Positions 42,891 to 52,237 of a stretch of DNA of 64,000 nt are shown here, in pieces. A model generated the notes under the pieces. That model did no database searches. It was not told the origin of the DNA and saw only the letters and a program-made list of their open reading frames with translations. The position numbers and the translations under genes were made by a program. The DNA comes from Deinococcus metallilatus (GTDB taxonomy: Bacteria > Deinococcota > Deinococci > Deinococcales > Deinococcaceae). The DNA is taken from positions 232,501-296,500 of the forward strand of contig NZ_CP038510.1 in the NCBI RefSeq assembly GCF_004758605.1. Direction: 5' to 3'. The stretch's first letter is position 1, and each line of letters begins with the position of its first letter.

Positions 42891-43228
42891 GTAAGTGAGG
42901 CGATATCCCCTGCTTTTATGAGGAGCGCCCGCTGACCGCCGCCAACGCGCCAGGAATGGCCGCCGCGATTCACCGCTAGTGTGACCCCTGCCTCTACAAC
43001 CGTGCGGAAGCGTATCCAGACCCCCTCACGCCCGGTGTGGGCACGTGGGGGCGAGCGCCAAGACGAGTACCCCCATTGGGGGGTGGGGAGAAGATGACAG
43101 CAGCCTTAGAAAAATATGGGTAGAGTTACAAGGATTTTTAAACGCCTGGGCTGAGCTACGAAAGAGGGCGCGCCTCAGCCTGAGCAGCGCCTCGGCGGCC
43201 TGCCCCTCTTCTTATTCTGGAGGTCTTG
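42891..43228 (+). other. Non-coding gap before the surface module
   Basis: No gene is supported here. The stretch 43090-43145 is clearly more AT-rich than its surroundings (TTAGAAAAATATGGGTAG, GATTTTTAAACG) and is the likely promoter area for the lipoprotein genes, but I cannot fix a -35/-10 pair. TGGAGG at 43218-43223 is the ribosome binding site of the next gene. Confidence 0.5.
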
Positions 43229-44161
43229 ATGGGGAGAACTCCTCGGCTGCTCATCTGTCTGCCTGCACTGCTCACGGCATGCCTGCAAGTCTCCGTGTCG
43301 CCCCTGCCGCCCACCCTGGAGCCACTGGTGCTGGTCGCGCCAGTGGGGCAGACGGCGAGGGCCACGTTGGCCCTTCCCGGCTGGACGGACGGGACCACTT
43401 CCAGCGTGGACACGGCGCCCGACTGGCTCACGTTGACCCCGGTCAGCGACCGGCAGCTCACGGCCACGGCGACCTGTGGTGCCGCACCCGAGACGCGGGT
43501 AGGCCAGGTGACGCTGCGCTCCACACCCCCGCGTCCGGTCACCCAGGTGCCGGTCGTGCTGGTCTGCACGGCGGGGGCGCCTGCGGTCGTCTCGCCCGAT
43601 CCCTTCACGTTCCCGCCCGTGAGCGGTGCCGTGCCCGGCAGCACGGTCACCAGCGAGGCCGTCACGCTGTCCGGCCTGACCGCCGCCGCCCCGGTGAAGG
43701 TCCAGGGCGGCACGCTGCTGGTGAACGGCGAAGCGCGCGCGGGGGCGGCCGGGACCGTGCAGAACGGCGACCGGTTGCAGTTGCGGGTGCAGGCCAGCAA
43801 CGCCTACAGCACGGCGGTCGCGGCGGTGGCGACCGTGGGCAACACCAGCGGCGTGTTCGTGGTGACCACCGCCCCGCCGCCCGTGCAGGCGCTGGCGGTC
43901 ACGCCCAACCGGCTGGACTTCACGGGCACCCCGGACGCCCTCACCCTGACCGTTACCCGGGCCGGGGAAACGGCCCCCATCACCCCCGGTGGCACCTGCG
44001 CGGGCATCGTCAGCATCACGCCCGATCAGGGCCGGGCGCCCAGCGCCACCTTTACCGTCACGCCGCTGAAGGCCGGGACCTGCGTCCTGGTCTTCCAGTC
44101 CGGTGATCAGACGGCCACCGTTCCCGTCACGGTCACGACCACCTCGGTCGGGCTGAACTGA
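43229..44161 (+). CDS. Ig-like lipoprotein, unknown function
   Basis: 310 residues with a lipoprotein signal peptide (lipobox LLTAC, Cys18). The rest is low in charged residues and rich in Thr, Val, Ala and Pro, with repeating beta-strand patterns and two Cys pairs (ATCGAA with VLVCTAG; GTCAGIV with GTCVLVF) that look like disulfides in Ig-like domains of about 90 residues. ATG 43229 is chosen over TTG 43226 because of the TGGAGG spacing. It is 11 bp upstream of a second Ig-like lipoprotein. I do not recognise the family. Confidence 0.85.
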   Translation: MGRTPRLLICLPALLTACLQVSVSPLPPTLEPLVLVAPVGQTARATLALPGWTDGTTSSVDTAPDWLTLTPVSDRQLTATATCGAAPETRVGQVTLRSTPPRPVTQVPVVLVCTAGAPAVVSPDPFTFPPVSGAVPGSTVTSEAVTLSGLTAAAPVKVQGGTLLVNGEARAGAAGTVQNGDRLQLRVQASNAYSTAVAAVATVGNTSGVFVVTTAPPPVQALAVTPNRLDFTGTPDALTLTVTRAGETAPITPGGTCAGIVSITPDQGRAPSATFTVTPLKAGTCVLVFQSGDQTATVPVTVTTTSVGLN

Positions 44162-44172
44162 AAGGATTCCCG

Positions 44173-45786
44173 ATGAACACCTCCCGCGCCCTGCTGCTCC
44201 TGAGCGCCCTGCTGCTCGCTGGCTGCAACCAAGCCCCCGGTCCCACCACCCAGAACCCGCCCCCGGTGACGGTGGCCGCTACCCGCGTGACCGTCACGGT
44301 CAAGATTCCGCGCGCCGCCGATCCCGCCGCCATCGCCCCGCAGTACGTGTCCAGCAGCACCACCCAGATTCGTATCCGCATCGGCGGCACCGACCAGACC
44401 CTGCCGGTGACCACGGGCAGCGACCACTGCGTGACCGGCGCCGAGGGCACCACCTGCACCTTCACGCTGAGCCTGAAGGTCGCCGCCGGGAACGACCTCA
44501 CCCTGACGGTGGACGCGCTGGACAGCAAGCTCACGGTGCTGGCGACGGCCAGCAAGACCGTCAGCGTGAACCTGGGCCAGGACAATCCCCTCAGCATCAC
44601 CCTGACGGGCGTCGCGGCGGGCGCGAGCTACACCTTCACCGACCGCGCCGCCGAGGTGACGAACGGCAGCGGGACCACCGACCTGGACCGGGGGGGCGAC
44701 TACGCGCTGGGCGTGGCCCTCACCGATCCCAGCGGCCAGATCATCGTCGATCCGGGCCGCCCCGACGACCTGCTGTGCAGCAGCAACGCCGCCTTTGTGG
44801 TCGCGGCGACCGGGCGGGGACGCTACACCCTGACGGCGCCTGAACCGACCGGCCAGGACCAGACCACCACCCTGAGCGTCGTCACGGGCGACAACTGCGG
44901 GGCGGGCACGGTCCTGACCAGCGGCAGCGTGCGCGTGCCCGCCGAGACGCTCAGCCTGACGCTGGACACGTCTTCGCCGGTGGCCGGGTCGAGCGTCCTG
45001 GCGACCGCTGCCCTGAGGACCGGGCGCGGCAATCCGCTGCCGATCAGCGGACGTTCGGTCGCCTTTGTCACCACCAACGGCACCGTCACCACGCCGGTCA
45101 CCACCGGGGCCGCCGGGACCGCCCGCACGACCGTCGTAACCAGTCCGGCGGTCGGCAGCGGCACCGTCACGGCCACCAGCGACGGCGTGAGCCAGAGCGC
45201 GACCTTTACCAGCGTGGCGGGGCAGCCTGCCGGGGTCACCTCCACCCTGGTCTTCACGCCCGACAGCGTGAAGGTGGAGGCGACGACCACCCTGACCCTC
45301 ACCCTCAAGGACGCCAACGGCAACCCGGTCACGGCCACCCCCGTGATCAGCGGCCCGGCGGGCGCGACGGTCACGGCGACCAGCAGCAGCGGCAACGTCT
45401 ACACCTACAGCGTCACGGCGCCCTCCACGCCGGGCAAGGTCACGTTCGACGCCCGCGTGAACGGCACACTGGTCAGCCAGGCCGACCTGATGGTCAGCGC
45501 CTACCCGCTGGTCGTGAAGGACGGCAGCACCAGCCTGAGCGCCGGGGCGCGGTACGACTTCGCCTCCGCCGCCGCCAAGACCTTCACGGTGCAGGAAGAC
45601 CACTACAGCGGCAGCTTCAGCGCGGCGAGCAGCAACACCGGCGTGGCGACCGCCAGCCTCAGCGGCGGCACCCTCACCGTGACGCCCGTCGGGGTCGGCA
45701 TCAGCACCATCACCGTGCAGGACACGAACGGTCAGAGCTTCACCTTCGACGTGACCGTGACCGCCGTGACCATCACCATCAACTGA
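44173..45786 (+). CDS. Ig-like lipoprotein with bacterial Ig (Big) domains
   Basis: 537 residues. Lipobox LLAGC gives Cys18 as the lipidated residue. After a Pro-rich spacer comes AIAPQYVSSSTTQIRIRIGG, a segment shared with the next protein (LTPQYVSSATQSVKVTIDG). Big-type domains follow: VTTGAAGTARTTVVTS (about residue 305), LTLTLKDANGNPVTATPVISGPAG and a C-terminal VATASLSGGTLTVTPVG of the Big_2 type. Two Cys pairs lie in the N-terminal third. It is 13 bp upstream of the giant lipoprotein. It is probably outer-surface exposed; function unknown. Confidence 0.87.
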   Translation: MNTSRALLLLSALLLAGCNQAPGPTTQNPPPVTVAATRVTVTVKIPRAADPAAIAPQYVSSSTTQIRIRIGGTDQTLPVTTGSDHCVTGAEGTTCTFTLSLKVAAGNDLTLTVDALDSKLTVLATASKTVSVNLGQDNPLSITLTGVAAGASYTFTDRAAEVTNGSGTTDLDRGGDYALGVALTDPSGQIIVDPGRPDDLLCSSNAAFVVAATGRGRYTLTAPEPTGQDQTTTLSVVTGDNCGAGTVLTSGSVRVPAETLSLTLDTSSPVAGSSVLATAALRTGRGNPLPISGRSVAFVTTNGTVTTPVTTGAAGTARTTVVTSPAVGSGTVTATSDGVSQSATFTSVAGQPAGVTSTLVFTPDSVKVEATTTLTLTLKDANGNPVTATPVISGPAGATVTATSSSGNVYTYSVTAPSTPGKVTFDARVNGTLVSQADLMVSAYPLVVKDGSTSLSAGARYDFASAAAKTFTVQEDHYSGSFSAASSNTGVATASLSGGTLTVTPVGVGISTITVQDTNGQSFTFDVTVTAVTITIN

Positions 45787-45799
45787 CACCGGAGACTTT

Positions 45800-48700
45800 A
45801 TGCGCCGTTCCCCCTCCTGGCGTCTCGGTCTGCTGACCGTGCTGCTCGCCGCCTGTTCCGCCTCTCCCGAGGTGAAGGCGCCCCCACCGCCCACGCCTCC
45901 GGCCTCCCCGGCGCTCGCCTCGGCTCAACTCGCGATCCTGATTCCGGCGGGACCGGAAGCCGCCCCCCTGACGCCGCAGTACGTGTCCAGCGCCACCCAG
46001 TCCGTCAAGGTCACCATCGATGGCACGGCCAAGACCTTCGCGGCGGGCACCGGGCAACCCAATTGCACGGGCAGCGGGCCGGTGCTGTGTACCTTCACCC
46101 TGACCGATGTCGCGCCGCCCGGCGCCCACACCTTCACGGTCACCGCCTACGCGGGCCAGGACGGGACCGGCAGTCTGCTGGGCACCTTCGGCCCGGAAAG
46201 CCGCACGCTGGACGCCGGGGTGACCAACAGCCTGAACTTCACGCTGACCGCCGTGGTGAACGGCGTGCAGGTGCAGCCGACCCAGGCCGCCAGCGACGAC
46301 AACGTGGGCGTCAGCACCTACCTGCTGTCCGCCGGAACCCCGCGCAACTTCCGCGCCACCCAGTACGACCCGGCCAATCAGGTCGTGAGCGGACCGGGGA
46401 CGCCCGCCCTCTACGCCTGCCCCGCCTCGCCGGACGTGCAGGTCAGCGCCGACGACCACCTGGGCAACTTCACCCTGACCACCGCCAACGCCAAGCTGAC
46501 CGATGCGGTGGTGTCGCTGCGCCGCGACGCCTGCACGGGCACGGTGGTCACTGCGCTCCACGTCGCCAACGCCGTGGCGCTGACGCTGGACGCGAACGCG
46601 GCGCTGCCCACCGACGTGACCGGGCCGGTCAAGCTTCAGGACGGCGGGGGCGCGGCCCTGCCCGACCTCACCGTGCGCGGCAGCGCCGCTCTGGTGCCGG
46701 GGGCCTATACCCTCACGCCGCAGGTCATCAACAGCGGGGTCAACCGCTACACGCCGGGCGGCGGGAGCGTGTCGGTCACCCTCCGGCTCGGGGCGCCCCT
46801 GACCCAGACCTTCACGTACACGCAGGCCGTCCACGTGACCTTCAAGGTGACGGCCAGCACCTATGCGCCCAGGTCGGGCGACCCGGTGACCCTCACCGCG
46901 CAGCTGCTCGACGCCTCCGACCAGCCGCTCAAGAAAGCGGGCGACGTGGTGACCTGGAGCAGCAGCGGCACGGGCAGCTTCTCCAGCCCGACCTCCACGA
47001 CGGACGCCAGCGGGCAGGCCAGCGTCACCTACACGCCGACCGGGGCCGCGGGCAGCACCCAGACCGTCACGGCGACCACCAGCGACTACGGCGTGACGGT
47101 CACCGGCAGCAGCGACACCATCGGCATCCAGGGGCCGCCCACCGCCGCGCCGGACGGGCCGGGCGCGACCAGTGCTCCCGGCGATCCGTACCACGTCGCT
47201 TTCAATCAGACGGCGCCCCTGACCGTCGCGGCGTCCTCCACGACGGGCCTGCTGGCGAACGACAACCGGGGCTTCCCGGTGGGGGCCATCGCCTCCTTCG
47301 GGGGGGGCGATCTGGGGGGCAATGTCGCGGATCACGCGGCGGGCAGCAGCGTCACCTTCGGCACGGGCGGGTCGCTCAAGGTGAACGCGGACGGCAGCTT
47401 CAGTTTCGTGCCCGCGCAGGGCTTCACCGGGAACTTCACGTTCCAGTACCGGCTGGGCAACAGCGTGGGGACGTCGGACGGGACCGTGACCCTCGCGGTG
47501 GGGGTGCGACCTGCGGCGGTCAATGACACCTATACCCCCACCGTGATCGGCAACGTGCCGGTCAACACCGCCAGGGCGGGCGGTTCGGGCTTCTCGCTGC
47601 TCGCCAACGATACGGGCAGCGGCCTGCGCGTGACCGGGGCCGACACCACCACGACCGGGGGCGGCGGCACGGTGAGCGTGAACCCGGACGGCACCTTCAG
47701 CTTCACGCCCGCCGCCGGGTTCACCGGCACCACCAGCTTCAACTACACGGTGGCGAACGGTTTCGGCAGCAAAACCGCGAGCGTGAACCTGACCGTCGCG
47801 GGCCGCATCTGGTTCGTGGACAGCGCCGCCGCGCCCGGTGGGGACGGGCGGCAGGGCGCGCCTTTCAGGGACCTCGCCAGTTTTGCCGCCGTCAACGACG
47901 GGGCGGCCCTGCACCCCGCCGACAACGACACGGTTTTCCTGGCGACCGGCGCGGGTAGCTACAGCGGCCCCCTGACCCTGCGTGGCGGGCAGAAGCTGAT
48001 CGGCCAGAGCAGCAGCGTCTCCCTGGGCGCCGCGTCCGGCCTGACCGTGCCCGCCGACGCGGCCCTTCCGGCCACCGGCGGCACGCCGCCCACGATCACC
48101 TCGGGCGGAAACGGCCTCAACCTGGCCAGCAACAACACGCTGCGCGGCTTCAACCTGGGGAACGCGGCGGGGACGGCCCTCGGCGGGTCGGGCTTCGGCA
48201 CACTCACCGTTGCCGAGGTGGGCATCAACACCGGCGGCCAGGCCCTGAGCCTCACGAACGGGACGCTGTCCGGCAGCTTCTCCACGCTGCGCTCGACGGG
48301 CGGCGCCAACAACGTGCTGCTCTCCAACGTGAACGGCACGGCCACGCTGGGCGCGGCAGGTGATGCGCTCTCGGGGGCCAGCGGGGACGCCTTCAAGGTC
48401 AGCGGGGGCAGCGGCTCGTTCACGTATCCGGGGAGCATCAGCAATGCGAGTGCGCTCGCGGTCAATGTCTCCGGCAAGACGGGCGGCACCGTCACCTTCT
48501 CGGGGGCGCTCAACCCGGCGGGTGCGGCGCGCGGCGTGTCGCTGAGCAACAACACGGGCGCGACCGTCAACTTCAGCGGTCCCCTCAAGATCGCCACCAC
48601 GAACACCATCGGCTTCAGCGCGACCGGCGGCGGCACCGTAACGGCCACCGGGACCGGCAGCACCCTGGGCAGCACCGGTGCCACCGCGCTGAACGTTTCG

Positions 48701-50116
48701 GACACCAGCATCGGGGCGGGCGGCCTGAACTTCCAGAGCATCAGCGCCAGCGGTGGCACCAACGGCATCGTGCTGAACAACACTGGGGGCGGCGGCGGCC
48801 TGACGGTGAGCGGGACCGGCGCGGCGGGGTCCGGCGGCACCATCCAGAACACCGTCGGGGCCGACGGGACCACGGGCGGCATCGGCATCTCCCTGAACAA
48901 CACGCGCAACGTCAGTCTCAACGGGATGCAACTCAATGACCACCCCAACTTCGCCATCCGGGGGAGCGGGGTCAGCGGCTTCACGCTCGCGGGCAGCACG
49001 GTCAGCGGCACCAACGGCAGCAACGAGAACGCCCCCTACACCGAGGGCAGCGTGTACTTCACCGAACTGACGGGCGCAGCCAGCTTCAGCAACAGCAGCA
49101 TCAGCGGCGGGCGGGCCAACAACCTGCGCGTGACCAACACGTCGGGCGCCCTCGACCGCCTCCTGCTCGACAACGTGACGGTGGGGGCGAACAGCACGGC
49201 GGGCGGCAACAGCGTCCTGATCGAGCCGCAGGGCAGCGCCGTGATGAAGGTGACGGTGCAGAACAGCCGCCTCACCGCTGCCCGCGATCAACTCTTCATG
49301 CTGAATCTGACCGGCAGCCCGACGGCGGACCTGGTCTTCAGCAACAACACCCTCTCCAACAATCACCCCAGCATCGTCAGCGGCGGGGGCGGCATGACGC
49401 TCACGAGCGGGGGCGCGGTCGGCTACAGCCCCAGGCTCACTTACAGCATCACGAACAACACCTTCCGCGACGCGCTGGGCACCGCGCTGCTGGTTTCCAA
49501 ACTGATCGACGCGGGCACCTTCAGCGGCACGATCTCGGGCAACACCATCGGCGTGGCGGGTGTGGCGAACTCGGGGTCACAGCAGGGGTCGGGCATCCAG
49601 CTCATCTCGGCGGTGCAGGGCAGCAACTCGGCCACGATCCAGAACAACCGGATCTACCAGTACAACAACTATGGGGTTTCCCTCCAGGCGGGCGGTATCG
49701 CGCAGTCGGCGTCGGGCACCACGACCCACAACGCGGCGCTGAACGCGACGATCACCGGGAACACCATCAGCAATCCGGGGAACGGCGGCGCGCTGATCTA
49801 CGGCATCTACCTGAACTCGGGCACCACCTCGAACAGCCCGGGCGGTACCCCGGACGCCTACCAGGTCTGCGCCAGCATCAGCGGGAACAGCCTGACTGGC
49901 TCGGGTGTCGGCGCCGGAAACGATATCGTCCTGCGGCAGCGGTTCATGACCACCGTGCGGCTGCCGGGCTACGTCGGAGCGAATAACGATACTGCTGCCG
50001 TCATGAACTTCGTCCAGAGCAACAACGGGGGGGCGTCGGCCACGGCGGCCACCAGCGTCGCCACCTATCCGGGTGCGGGCGGCTTCGTCGGCGGCGCCCC
50101 CTGCTCCACCCCCTGA
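45800..50116 (+). CDS. Giant lipoprotein with Ig-like, cadherin-like and beta-helix segments
   Basis: 1438 residues. Lipobox LLAAC (Cys19), Pro-rich linker, then LTPQYVSSATQSVKVTIDG as in the preceding gene. Residues about 350-440 form an invasin-type Big_1 domain (FSSPTSTTDASGQASVTYTP). Two tandem cadherin-like repeats follow, each with LLANDN or LLANDT, a VNADGSFSF or VNPDGTFSF turn and GFTG. From about residue 670 (IWFVDSAAAPGGDGRQGAPF) to the end it is a Gly/Asn/Ser-rich parallel beta-helix with many NNT, SNNTLSN and GNTI turns, ending GGAPCSTP. It is likely a long fibrous adhesin or glycan-binding stalk. A hairpin separates it from the collar genes. Confidence 0.88.
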   Translation: MRRSPSWRLGLLTVLLAACSASPEVKAPPPPTPPASPALASAQLAILIPAGPEAAPLTPQYVSSATQSVKVTIDGTAKTFAAGTGQPNCTGSGPVLCTFTLTDVAPPGAHTFTVTAYAGQDGTGSLLGTFGPESRTLDAGVTNSLNFTLTAVVNGVQVQPTQAASDDNVGVSTYLLSAGTPRNFRATQYDPANQVVSGPGTPALYACPASPDVQVSADDHLGNFTLTTANAKLTDAVVSLRRDACTGTVVTALHVANAVALTLDANAALPTDVTGPVKLQDGGGAALPDLTVRGSAALVPGAYTLTPQVINSGVNRYTPGGGSVSVTLRLGAPLTQTFTYTQAVHVTFKVTASTYAPRSGDPVTLTAQLLDASDQPLKKAGDVVTWSSSGTGSFSSPTSTTDASGQASVTYTPTGAAGSTQTVTATTSDYGVTVTGSSDTIGIQGPPTAAPDGPGATSAPGDPYHVAFNQTAPLTVAASSTTGLLANDNRGFPVGAIASFGGGDLGGNVADHAAGSSVTFGTGGSLKVNADGSFSFVPAQGFTGNFTFQYRLGNSVGTSDGTVTLAVGVRPAAVNDTYTPTVIGNVPVNTARAGGSGFSLLANDTGSGLRVTGADTTTTGGGGTVSVNPDGTFSFTPAAGFTGTTSFNYTVANGFGSKTASVNLTVAGRIWFVDSAAAPGGDGRQGAPFRDLASFAAVNDGAALHPADNDTVFLATGAGSYSGPLTLRGGQKLIGQSSSVSLGAASGLTVPADAALPATGGTPPTITSGGNGLNLASNNTLRGFNLGNAAGTALGGSGFGTLTVAEVGINTGGQALSLTNGTLSGSFSTLRSTGGANNVLLSNVNGTATLGAAGDALSGASGDAFKVSGGSGSFTYPGSISNASALAVNVSGKTGGTVTFSGALNPAGAARGVSLSNNTGATVNFSGPLKIATTNTIGFSATGGGTVTATGTGSTLGSTGATALNVSDTSIGAGGLNFQSISASGGTNGIVLNNTGGGGGLTVSGTGAAGSGGTIQNTVGADGTTGGIGISLNNTRNVSLNGMQLNDHPNFAIRGSGVSGFTLAGSTVSGTNGSNENAPYTEGSVYFTELTGAASFSNSSISGGRANNLRVTNTSGALDRLLLDNVTVGANSTAGGNSVLIEPQGSAVMKVTVQNSRLTAARDQLFMLNLTGSPTADLVFSNNTLSNNHPSIVSGGGGMTLTSGGAVGYSPRLTYSITNNTFRDALGTALLVSKLIDAGTFSGTISGNTIGVAGVANSGSQQGSGIQLISAVQGSNSATIQNNRIYQYNNYGVSLQAGGIAQSASGTTTHNAALNATITGNTISNPGNGGALIYGIYLNSGTTSNSPGGTPDAYQVCASISGNSLTGSGVGAGNDIVLRQRFMTTVRLPGYVGANNDTAAVMNFVQSNNGGASATAATSVATYPGAGGFVGGAPCSTP

Positions 50117-50125
50117 CCCTTCTTC

Positions 50126-50153
50126 CCCGGCGGGCCGTCCAACACCCGCCGGG
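50126..50153 (+). terminator. Hairpin after the giant lipoprotein gene
   Basis: CCCGGCGGG (50126-50134) and CCCGCCGGG (50145-50153) form a 9-bp stem with a 10-nt loop, 9 nt after the stop. No T-run follows, so partial read-through into the collar genes is plausible. Confidence 0.55.
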
Positions 50154-50179
50154 ATTGCCGTGCTTTCACAGGAGGCCTT

Positions 50180-50677
50180 GTGGCAGAACCCTTTCTTTCC
50201 GAGATCAGGATCATGAGCTTCAATTTCGCGCCGCGCGGCTGGGCCTTGTGCAACGGGCAGCTTCTGCCGATCAACCAGAATCAGGCGCTGTTCTCGCTGC
50301 TGGGCACGACCTACGGCGGGGATGGGCGGACGACCTTCGCGCTGCCCAACCTCCAGGGGCGGGTGCCCATCCACGCCGGGAGCGGCCACACGCTGGGCGA
50401 ACGGGGTGGGGAAGAGGCGCATACGCTCTCACTCGCCGAGCTTCCGGCACACACGCACGCGCTGAATGCCGCGAGCAGCAACGGCTCGGCCAGCGCCCCG
50501 GCGAACGCCTTTCTGGGCGCTTTCAGCGGTGGGTATCAGACGGCGGCGCCCTCCACGTCCCTGCATCCCGCCTCGGTCACGGGCGCCGGGGGGAGCCAGC
50601 CGCACGAGAACCGGCAGCCCTTCCTGACGCTCACGTACTGCATCGCGTTGCAGGGCATCTTTCCCACCCCCAACTGA
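50180..50677 (+). CDS. Phage tail collar-domain protein (MdpB-like), copy 1
   Basis: 165 residues with the collar motif EIRIMSFNFAPRGWALCNGQ, LFSLLGTTYGGDGRTTFALPNLQGRVP, and ending QPFLTLTYCIALQGIFP (segments abbreviated). This family is called 'phage tail protein' or 'microcystin-dependent protein' but is widespread outside phages, usually as triplets. No signal peptide. It is the first of three related genes separated by 15 and 10 bp, pairwise perhaps 40-55% identical by eye. ATG or GTG: the start at 50180 is GTG behind AGGAGG. Confidence 0.93.
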   Translation: MAEPFLSEIRIMSFNFAPRGWALCNGQLLPINQNQALFSLLGTTYGGDGRTTFALPNLQGRVPIHAGSGHTLGERGGEEAHTLSLAELPAHTHALNAASSNGSASAPANAFLGAFSGGYQTAAPSTSLHPASVTGAGGSQPHENRQPFLTLTYCIALQGIFPTPN

Positions 50678-50692
50678 AGAGAGGAGGCTGAC

Positions 50693-51199
50693 ATGAGTGA
50701 TCCCTATGTCGGTGAGATTCGTATGTTCGCCGGAACGTTCGCGCCCGTGGGCTGGGAACTCTGCGCGGGCCAACTGCTCGCCATCTCGGAAAACGAAACG
50801 CTGTTCAACCTGCTCGGCACGACCTACGGCGGCGACGGCGAGAACACCTTCGGTCTGCCGGACCTGCGCGGGCGCATCCCGGTCCATCAGGGGGCAGGTT
50901 ATCCTCTGGCGACGAGCGGCGGGGTCGAGGAAGTGGCCCTGACCGTCAACCAGACGCCGCTTCACAGCCACCCGCTGCTTGCCTCGACCGCCACCGGCAG
51001 TACGCCCAATCCGGGCAGCGCGGTGCTGGCGACCAATCCGGGCAGCGTCCAACTTTACGTGGAGGACGACCCGGCGGCGAACCTGGCCCCCCAGGCCGTC
51101 GGCGGGGCGGGCGGCAGCCAGCCGCACAGCAACCTCCAGCCGTACCTGTGCGTGAACTTCATCATCTCGCTCTTCGGGCTGTACCCCAGCCCGAGCTGA
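50693..51199 (+). CDS. Phage tail collar-domain protein (MdpB-like), copy 2
   Basis: 168 residues: VGEIRMFAGTFAPVGWELCA, LFNLLGTTYGGDGENTFGLP, DLRGRIPVHQGAGY, and ending QPYLCVNFIISLFGLYPSPS. It is the most divergent of the three copies, with an altered central segment and a Tyr-Val-Glu-Asp loop before the conserved GGSQPHSN. ATG 50693 follows GAGGAGG. Divergence of one copy suggests a heterotrimer or three distinct positions in one fibre. Confidence 0.93.
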   Translation: MSDPYVGEIRMFAGTFAPVGWELCAGQLLAISENETLFNLLGTTYGGDGENTFGLPDLRGRIPVHQGAGYPLATSGGVEEVALTVNQTPLHSHPLLASTATGSTPNPGSAVLATNPGSVQLYVEDDPAANLAPQAVGGAGGSQPHSNLQPYLCVNFIISLFGLYPSPS

Positions 51200-51209
51200 G
51201 GAGCCGAAC

Positions 51210-51734
51210 ATGGCAGAACCTTTCCTGGCGGAAATCCGCATCTTTCCCTTTAACTTCGCACCCAGGGGCTGGGCTTTTTGCAACGGGCAGCTCATGCCCC
51301 TGTCGCAGAACACGGCGCTGTTCTCGCTGCTGGGCACGGTCTACGGCGGCGACGGCAAGTCCACCTTCGCGCTCCCCAATCTGCAAGGCAGCGCGCCGAT
51401 GCAGCCGGGCGAGGGGCCGGGGCTGTCTGCGCACTCGCTGGGCGAGATAGGCGGCTCGGCCACGGTGACGCTGCTGGCCTCCGAGATGCCCGCCCACACC
51501 CATGCCCTGCGGGCGAACCCCTTCCCGGGCGATAACCTGGCGCCGGGGCCGACGCTGGCGCTGGCCAGTTCGACGGGCGGCCATGCCTATGTGGGCGGGA
51601 CGCCGCCGCTGACGGCGCTGGCGCCGCAGGCCCTCGCGCCCGCCGGGTCGGACCAGCCGCACAACAACATGCAGCCGTACCTCGTCCTGAACTTCTGCAT
51701 CGCGCTGCAAGGCGTGTATCCCGCCCGCCCTTGA
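51210..51734 (+). CDS. Phage tail collar-domain protein (MdpB-like), copy 3
   Basis: 174 residues: MAEPFLAEIRIFPFNFAPRG, WAFCNGQLMPLSQNTALFSL, LGTVYGGDGKSTFALPNLQG and QPYLVLNFCIALQGVYPARP. It is closer to copy 1 than to copy 2. Its stop overlaps the following acetyltransferase start (TTGA), so the collar triplet and GNAT are translationally coupled. Confidence 0.93.
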   Translation: MAEPFLAEIRIFPFNFAPRGWAFCNGQLMPLSQNTALFSLLGTVYGGDGKSTFALPNLQGSAPMQPGEGPGLSAHSLGEIGGSATVTLLASEMPAHTHALRANPFPGDNLAPGPTLALASSTGGHAYVGGTPPLTALAPQALAPAGSDQPHNNMQPYLVLNFCIALQGVYPARP

Positions 51735-52237
51735 CGCCGGAGGACCTGCGCGGCGTCCTGCGGGGGATCACCTACCGGGACACGGCCCCGGCCGACCAGA
51801 CCTTCCTGCTGGACCTCTATACCAGCACCCGTGCGGAGGAACTCGCGCGGGTGGCCTGGCCGGAAGAACAGAAGGTGGCCTTTCTGCGCCAGCAGTTCCT
51901 GGCCCAGGACGCCTATTACCGTGCGTCCTACCCCGGGGCTGAGTTCCGGGTGATTGAGCAAGGCGGTCTGCCGGTGGGGCGGCTCTACGTCCACCGCCGT
52001 GAAGACGAACACAGGCTGATGGAGCTGACCCTGCTGCCCGCGTGCCGGGGCAGGGGCATCGGCACGGCCCTGATCCGCGAGGTGATGCGGGGCGCGGCGC
52101 GCGAGGCGAAGCCGGTGCGGCTGCATGTGGAGGGGTTCAACCCGGCCTTGCGGCTCTACCGGCGGCTGGGCTTCGTCCAGCTGGAGGAACGCGGCCTGTA
52201 CTGGTTCCTGGAGTGGCGCCCGCCCGGCGTCAGTTGA
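51731..52237 (+). CDS. GNAT-family N-acetyltransferase linked to the collar triplet
   Basis: 168 residues with a TTG start overlapping the collar stop. The GNAT core is LMELTLLPACRGRGIGTALI (acetyl-CoA loop RGRGIG) and LHVEGFNPALRLYRRLGFVQ. Coupling to the collar genes suggests it modifies one of the collar proteins or a surface partner. It overlaps the convergent small gene by 8 nt at its 3' end. Confidence 0.9.
   Translation: MTPEDLRGVLRGITYRDTAPADQTFLLDLYTSTRAEELARVAWPEEQKVAFLRQQFLAQDAYYRASYPGAEFRVIEQGGLPVGRLYVHRREDEHRLMELTLLPACRGRGIGTALIREVMRGAAREAKPVRLHVEGFNPALRLYRRLGFVQLEERGLYWFLEWRPPGVS

Noticed and set aside
45779..49366. Long open frame (1195 codons) on the minus strand opposite the giant lipoprotein
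   Set aside because: It mirrors a high-GC coding frame, is rich in Gly, Arg and His without any domain, and opposes a gene with a lipobox and clear domains.
48100..49950. Repetitive DNA in the giant lipoprotein as a CRISPR or satellite
   Set aside because: The repetition is at the protein level (Gly/Asn/Ser beta-helix turns); there are no identical spaced repeats.
50180..51734. Prophage call based on three tail collar proteins
   Set aside because: No terminase, capsid, portal, tail tube, holin or lysin is nearby; collar triplets of this type are common outside phages.
9525..51734. Microcystin-related system (MlrC-like protein and 'microcystin-dependent' collar proteins)
   Set aside because: The shared word comes from family names only. 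The genes are 40 kb apart and neither MlrA nor MlrB is present.
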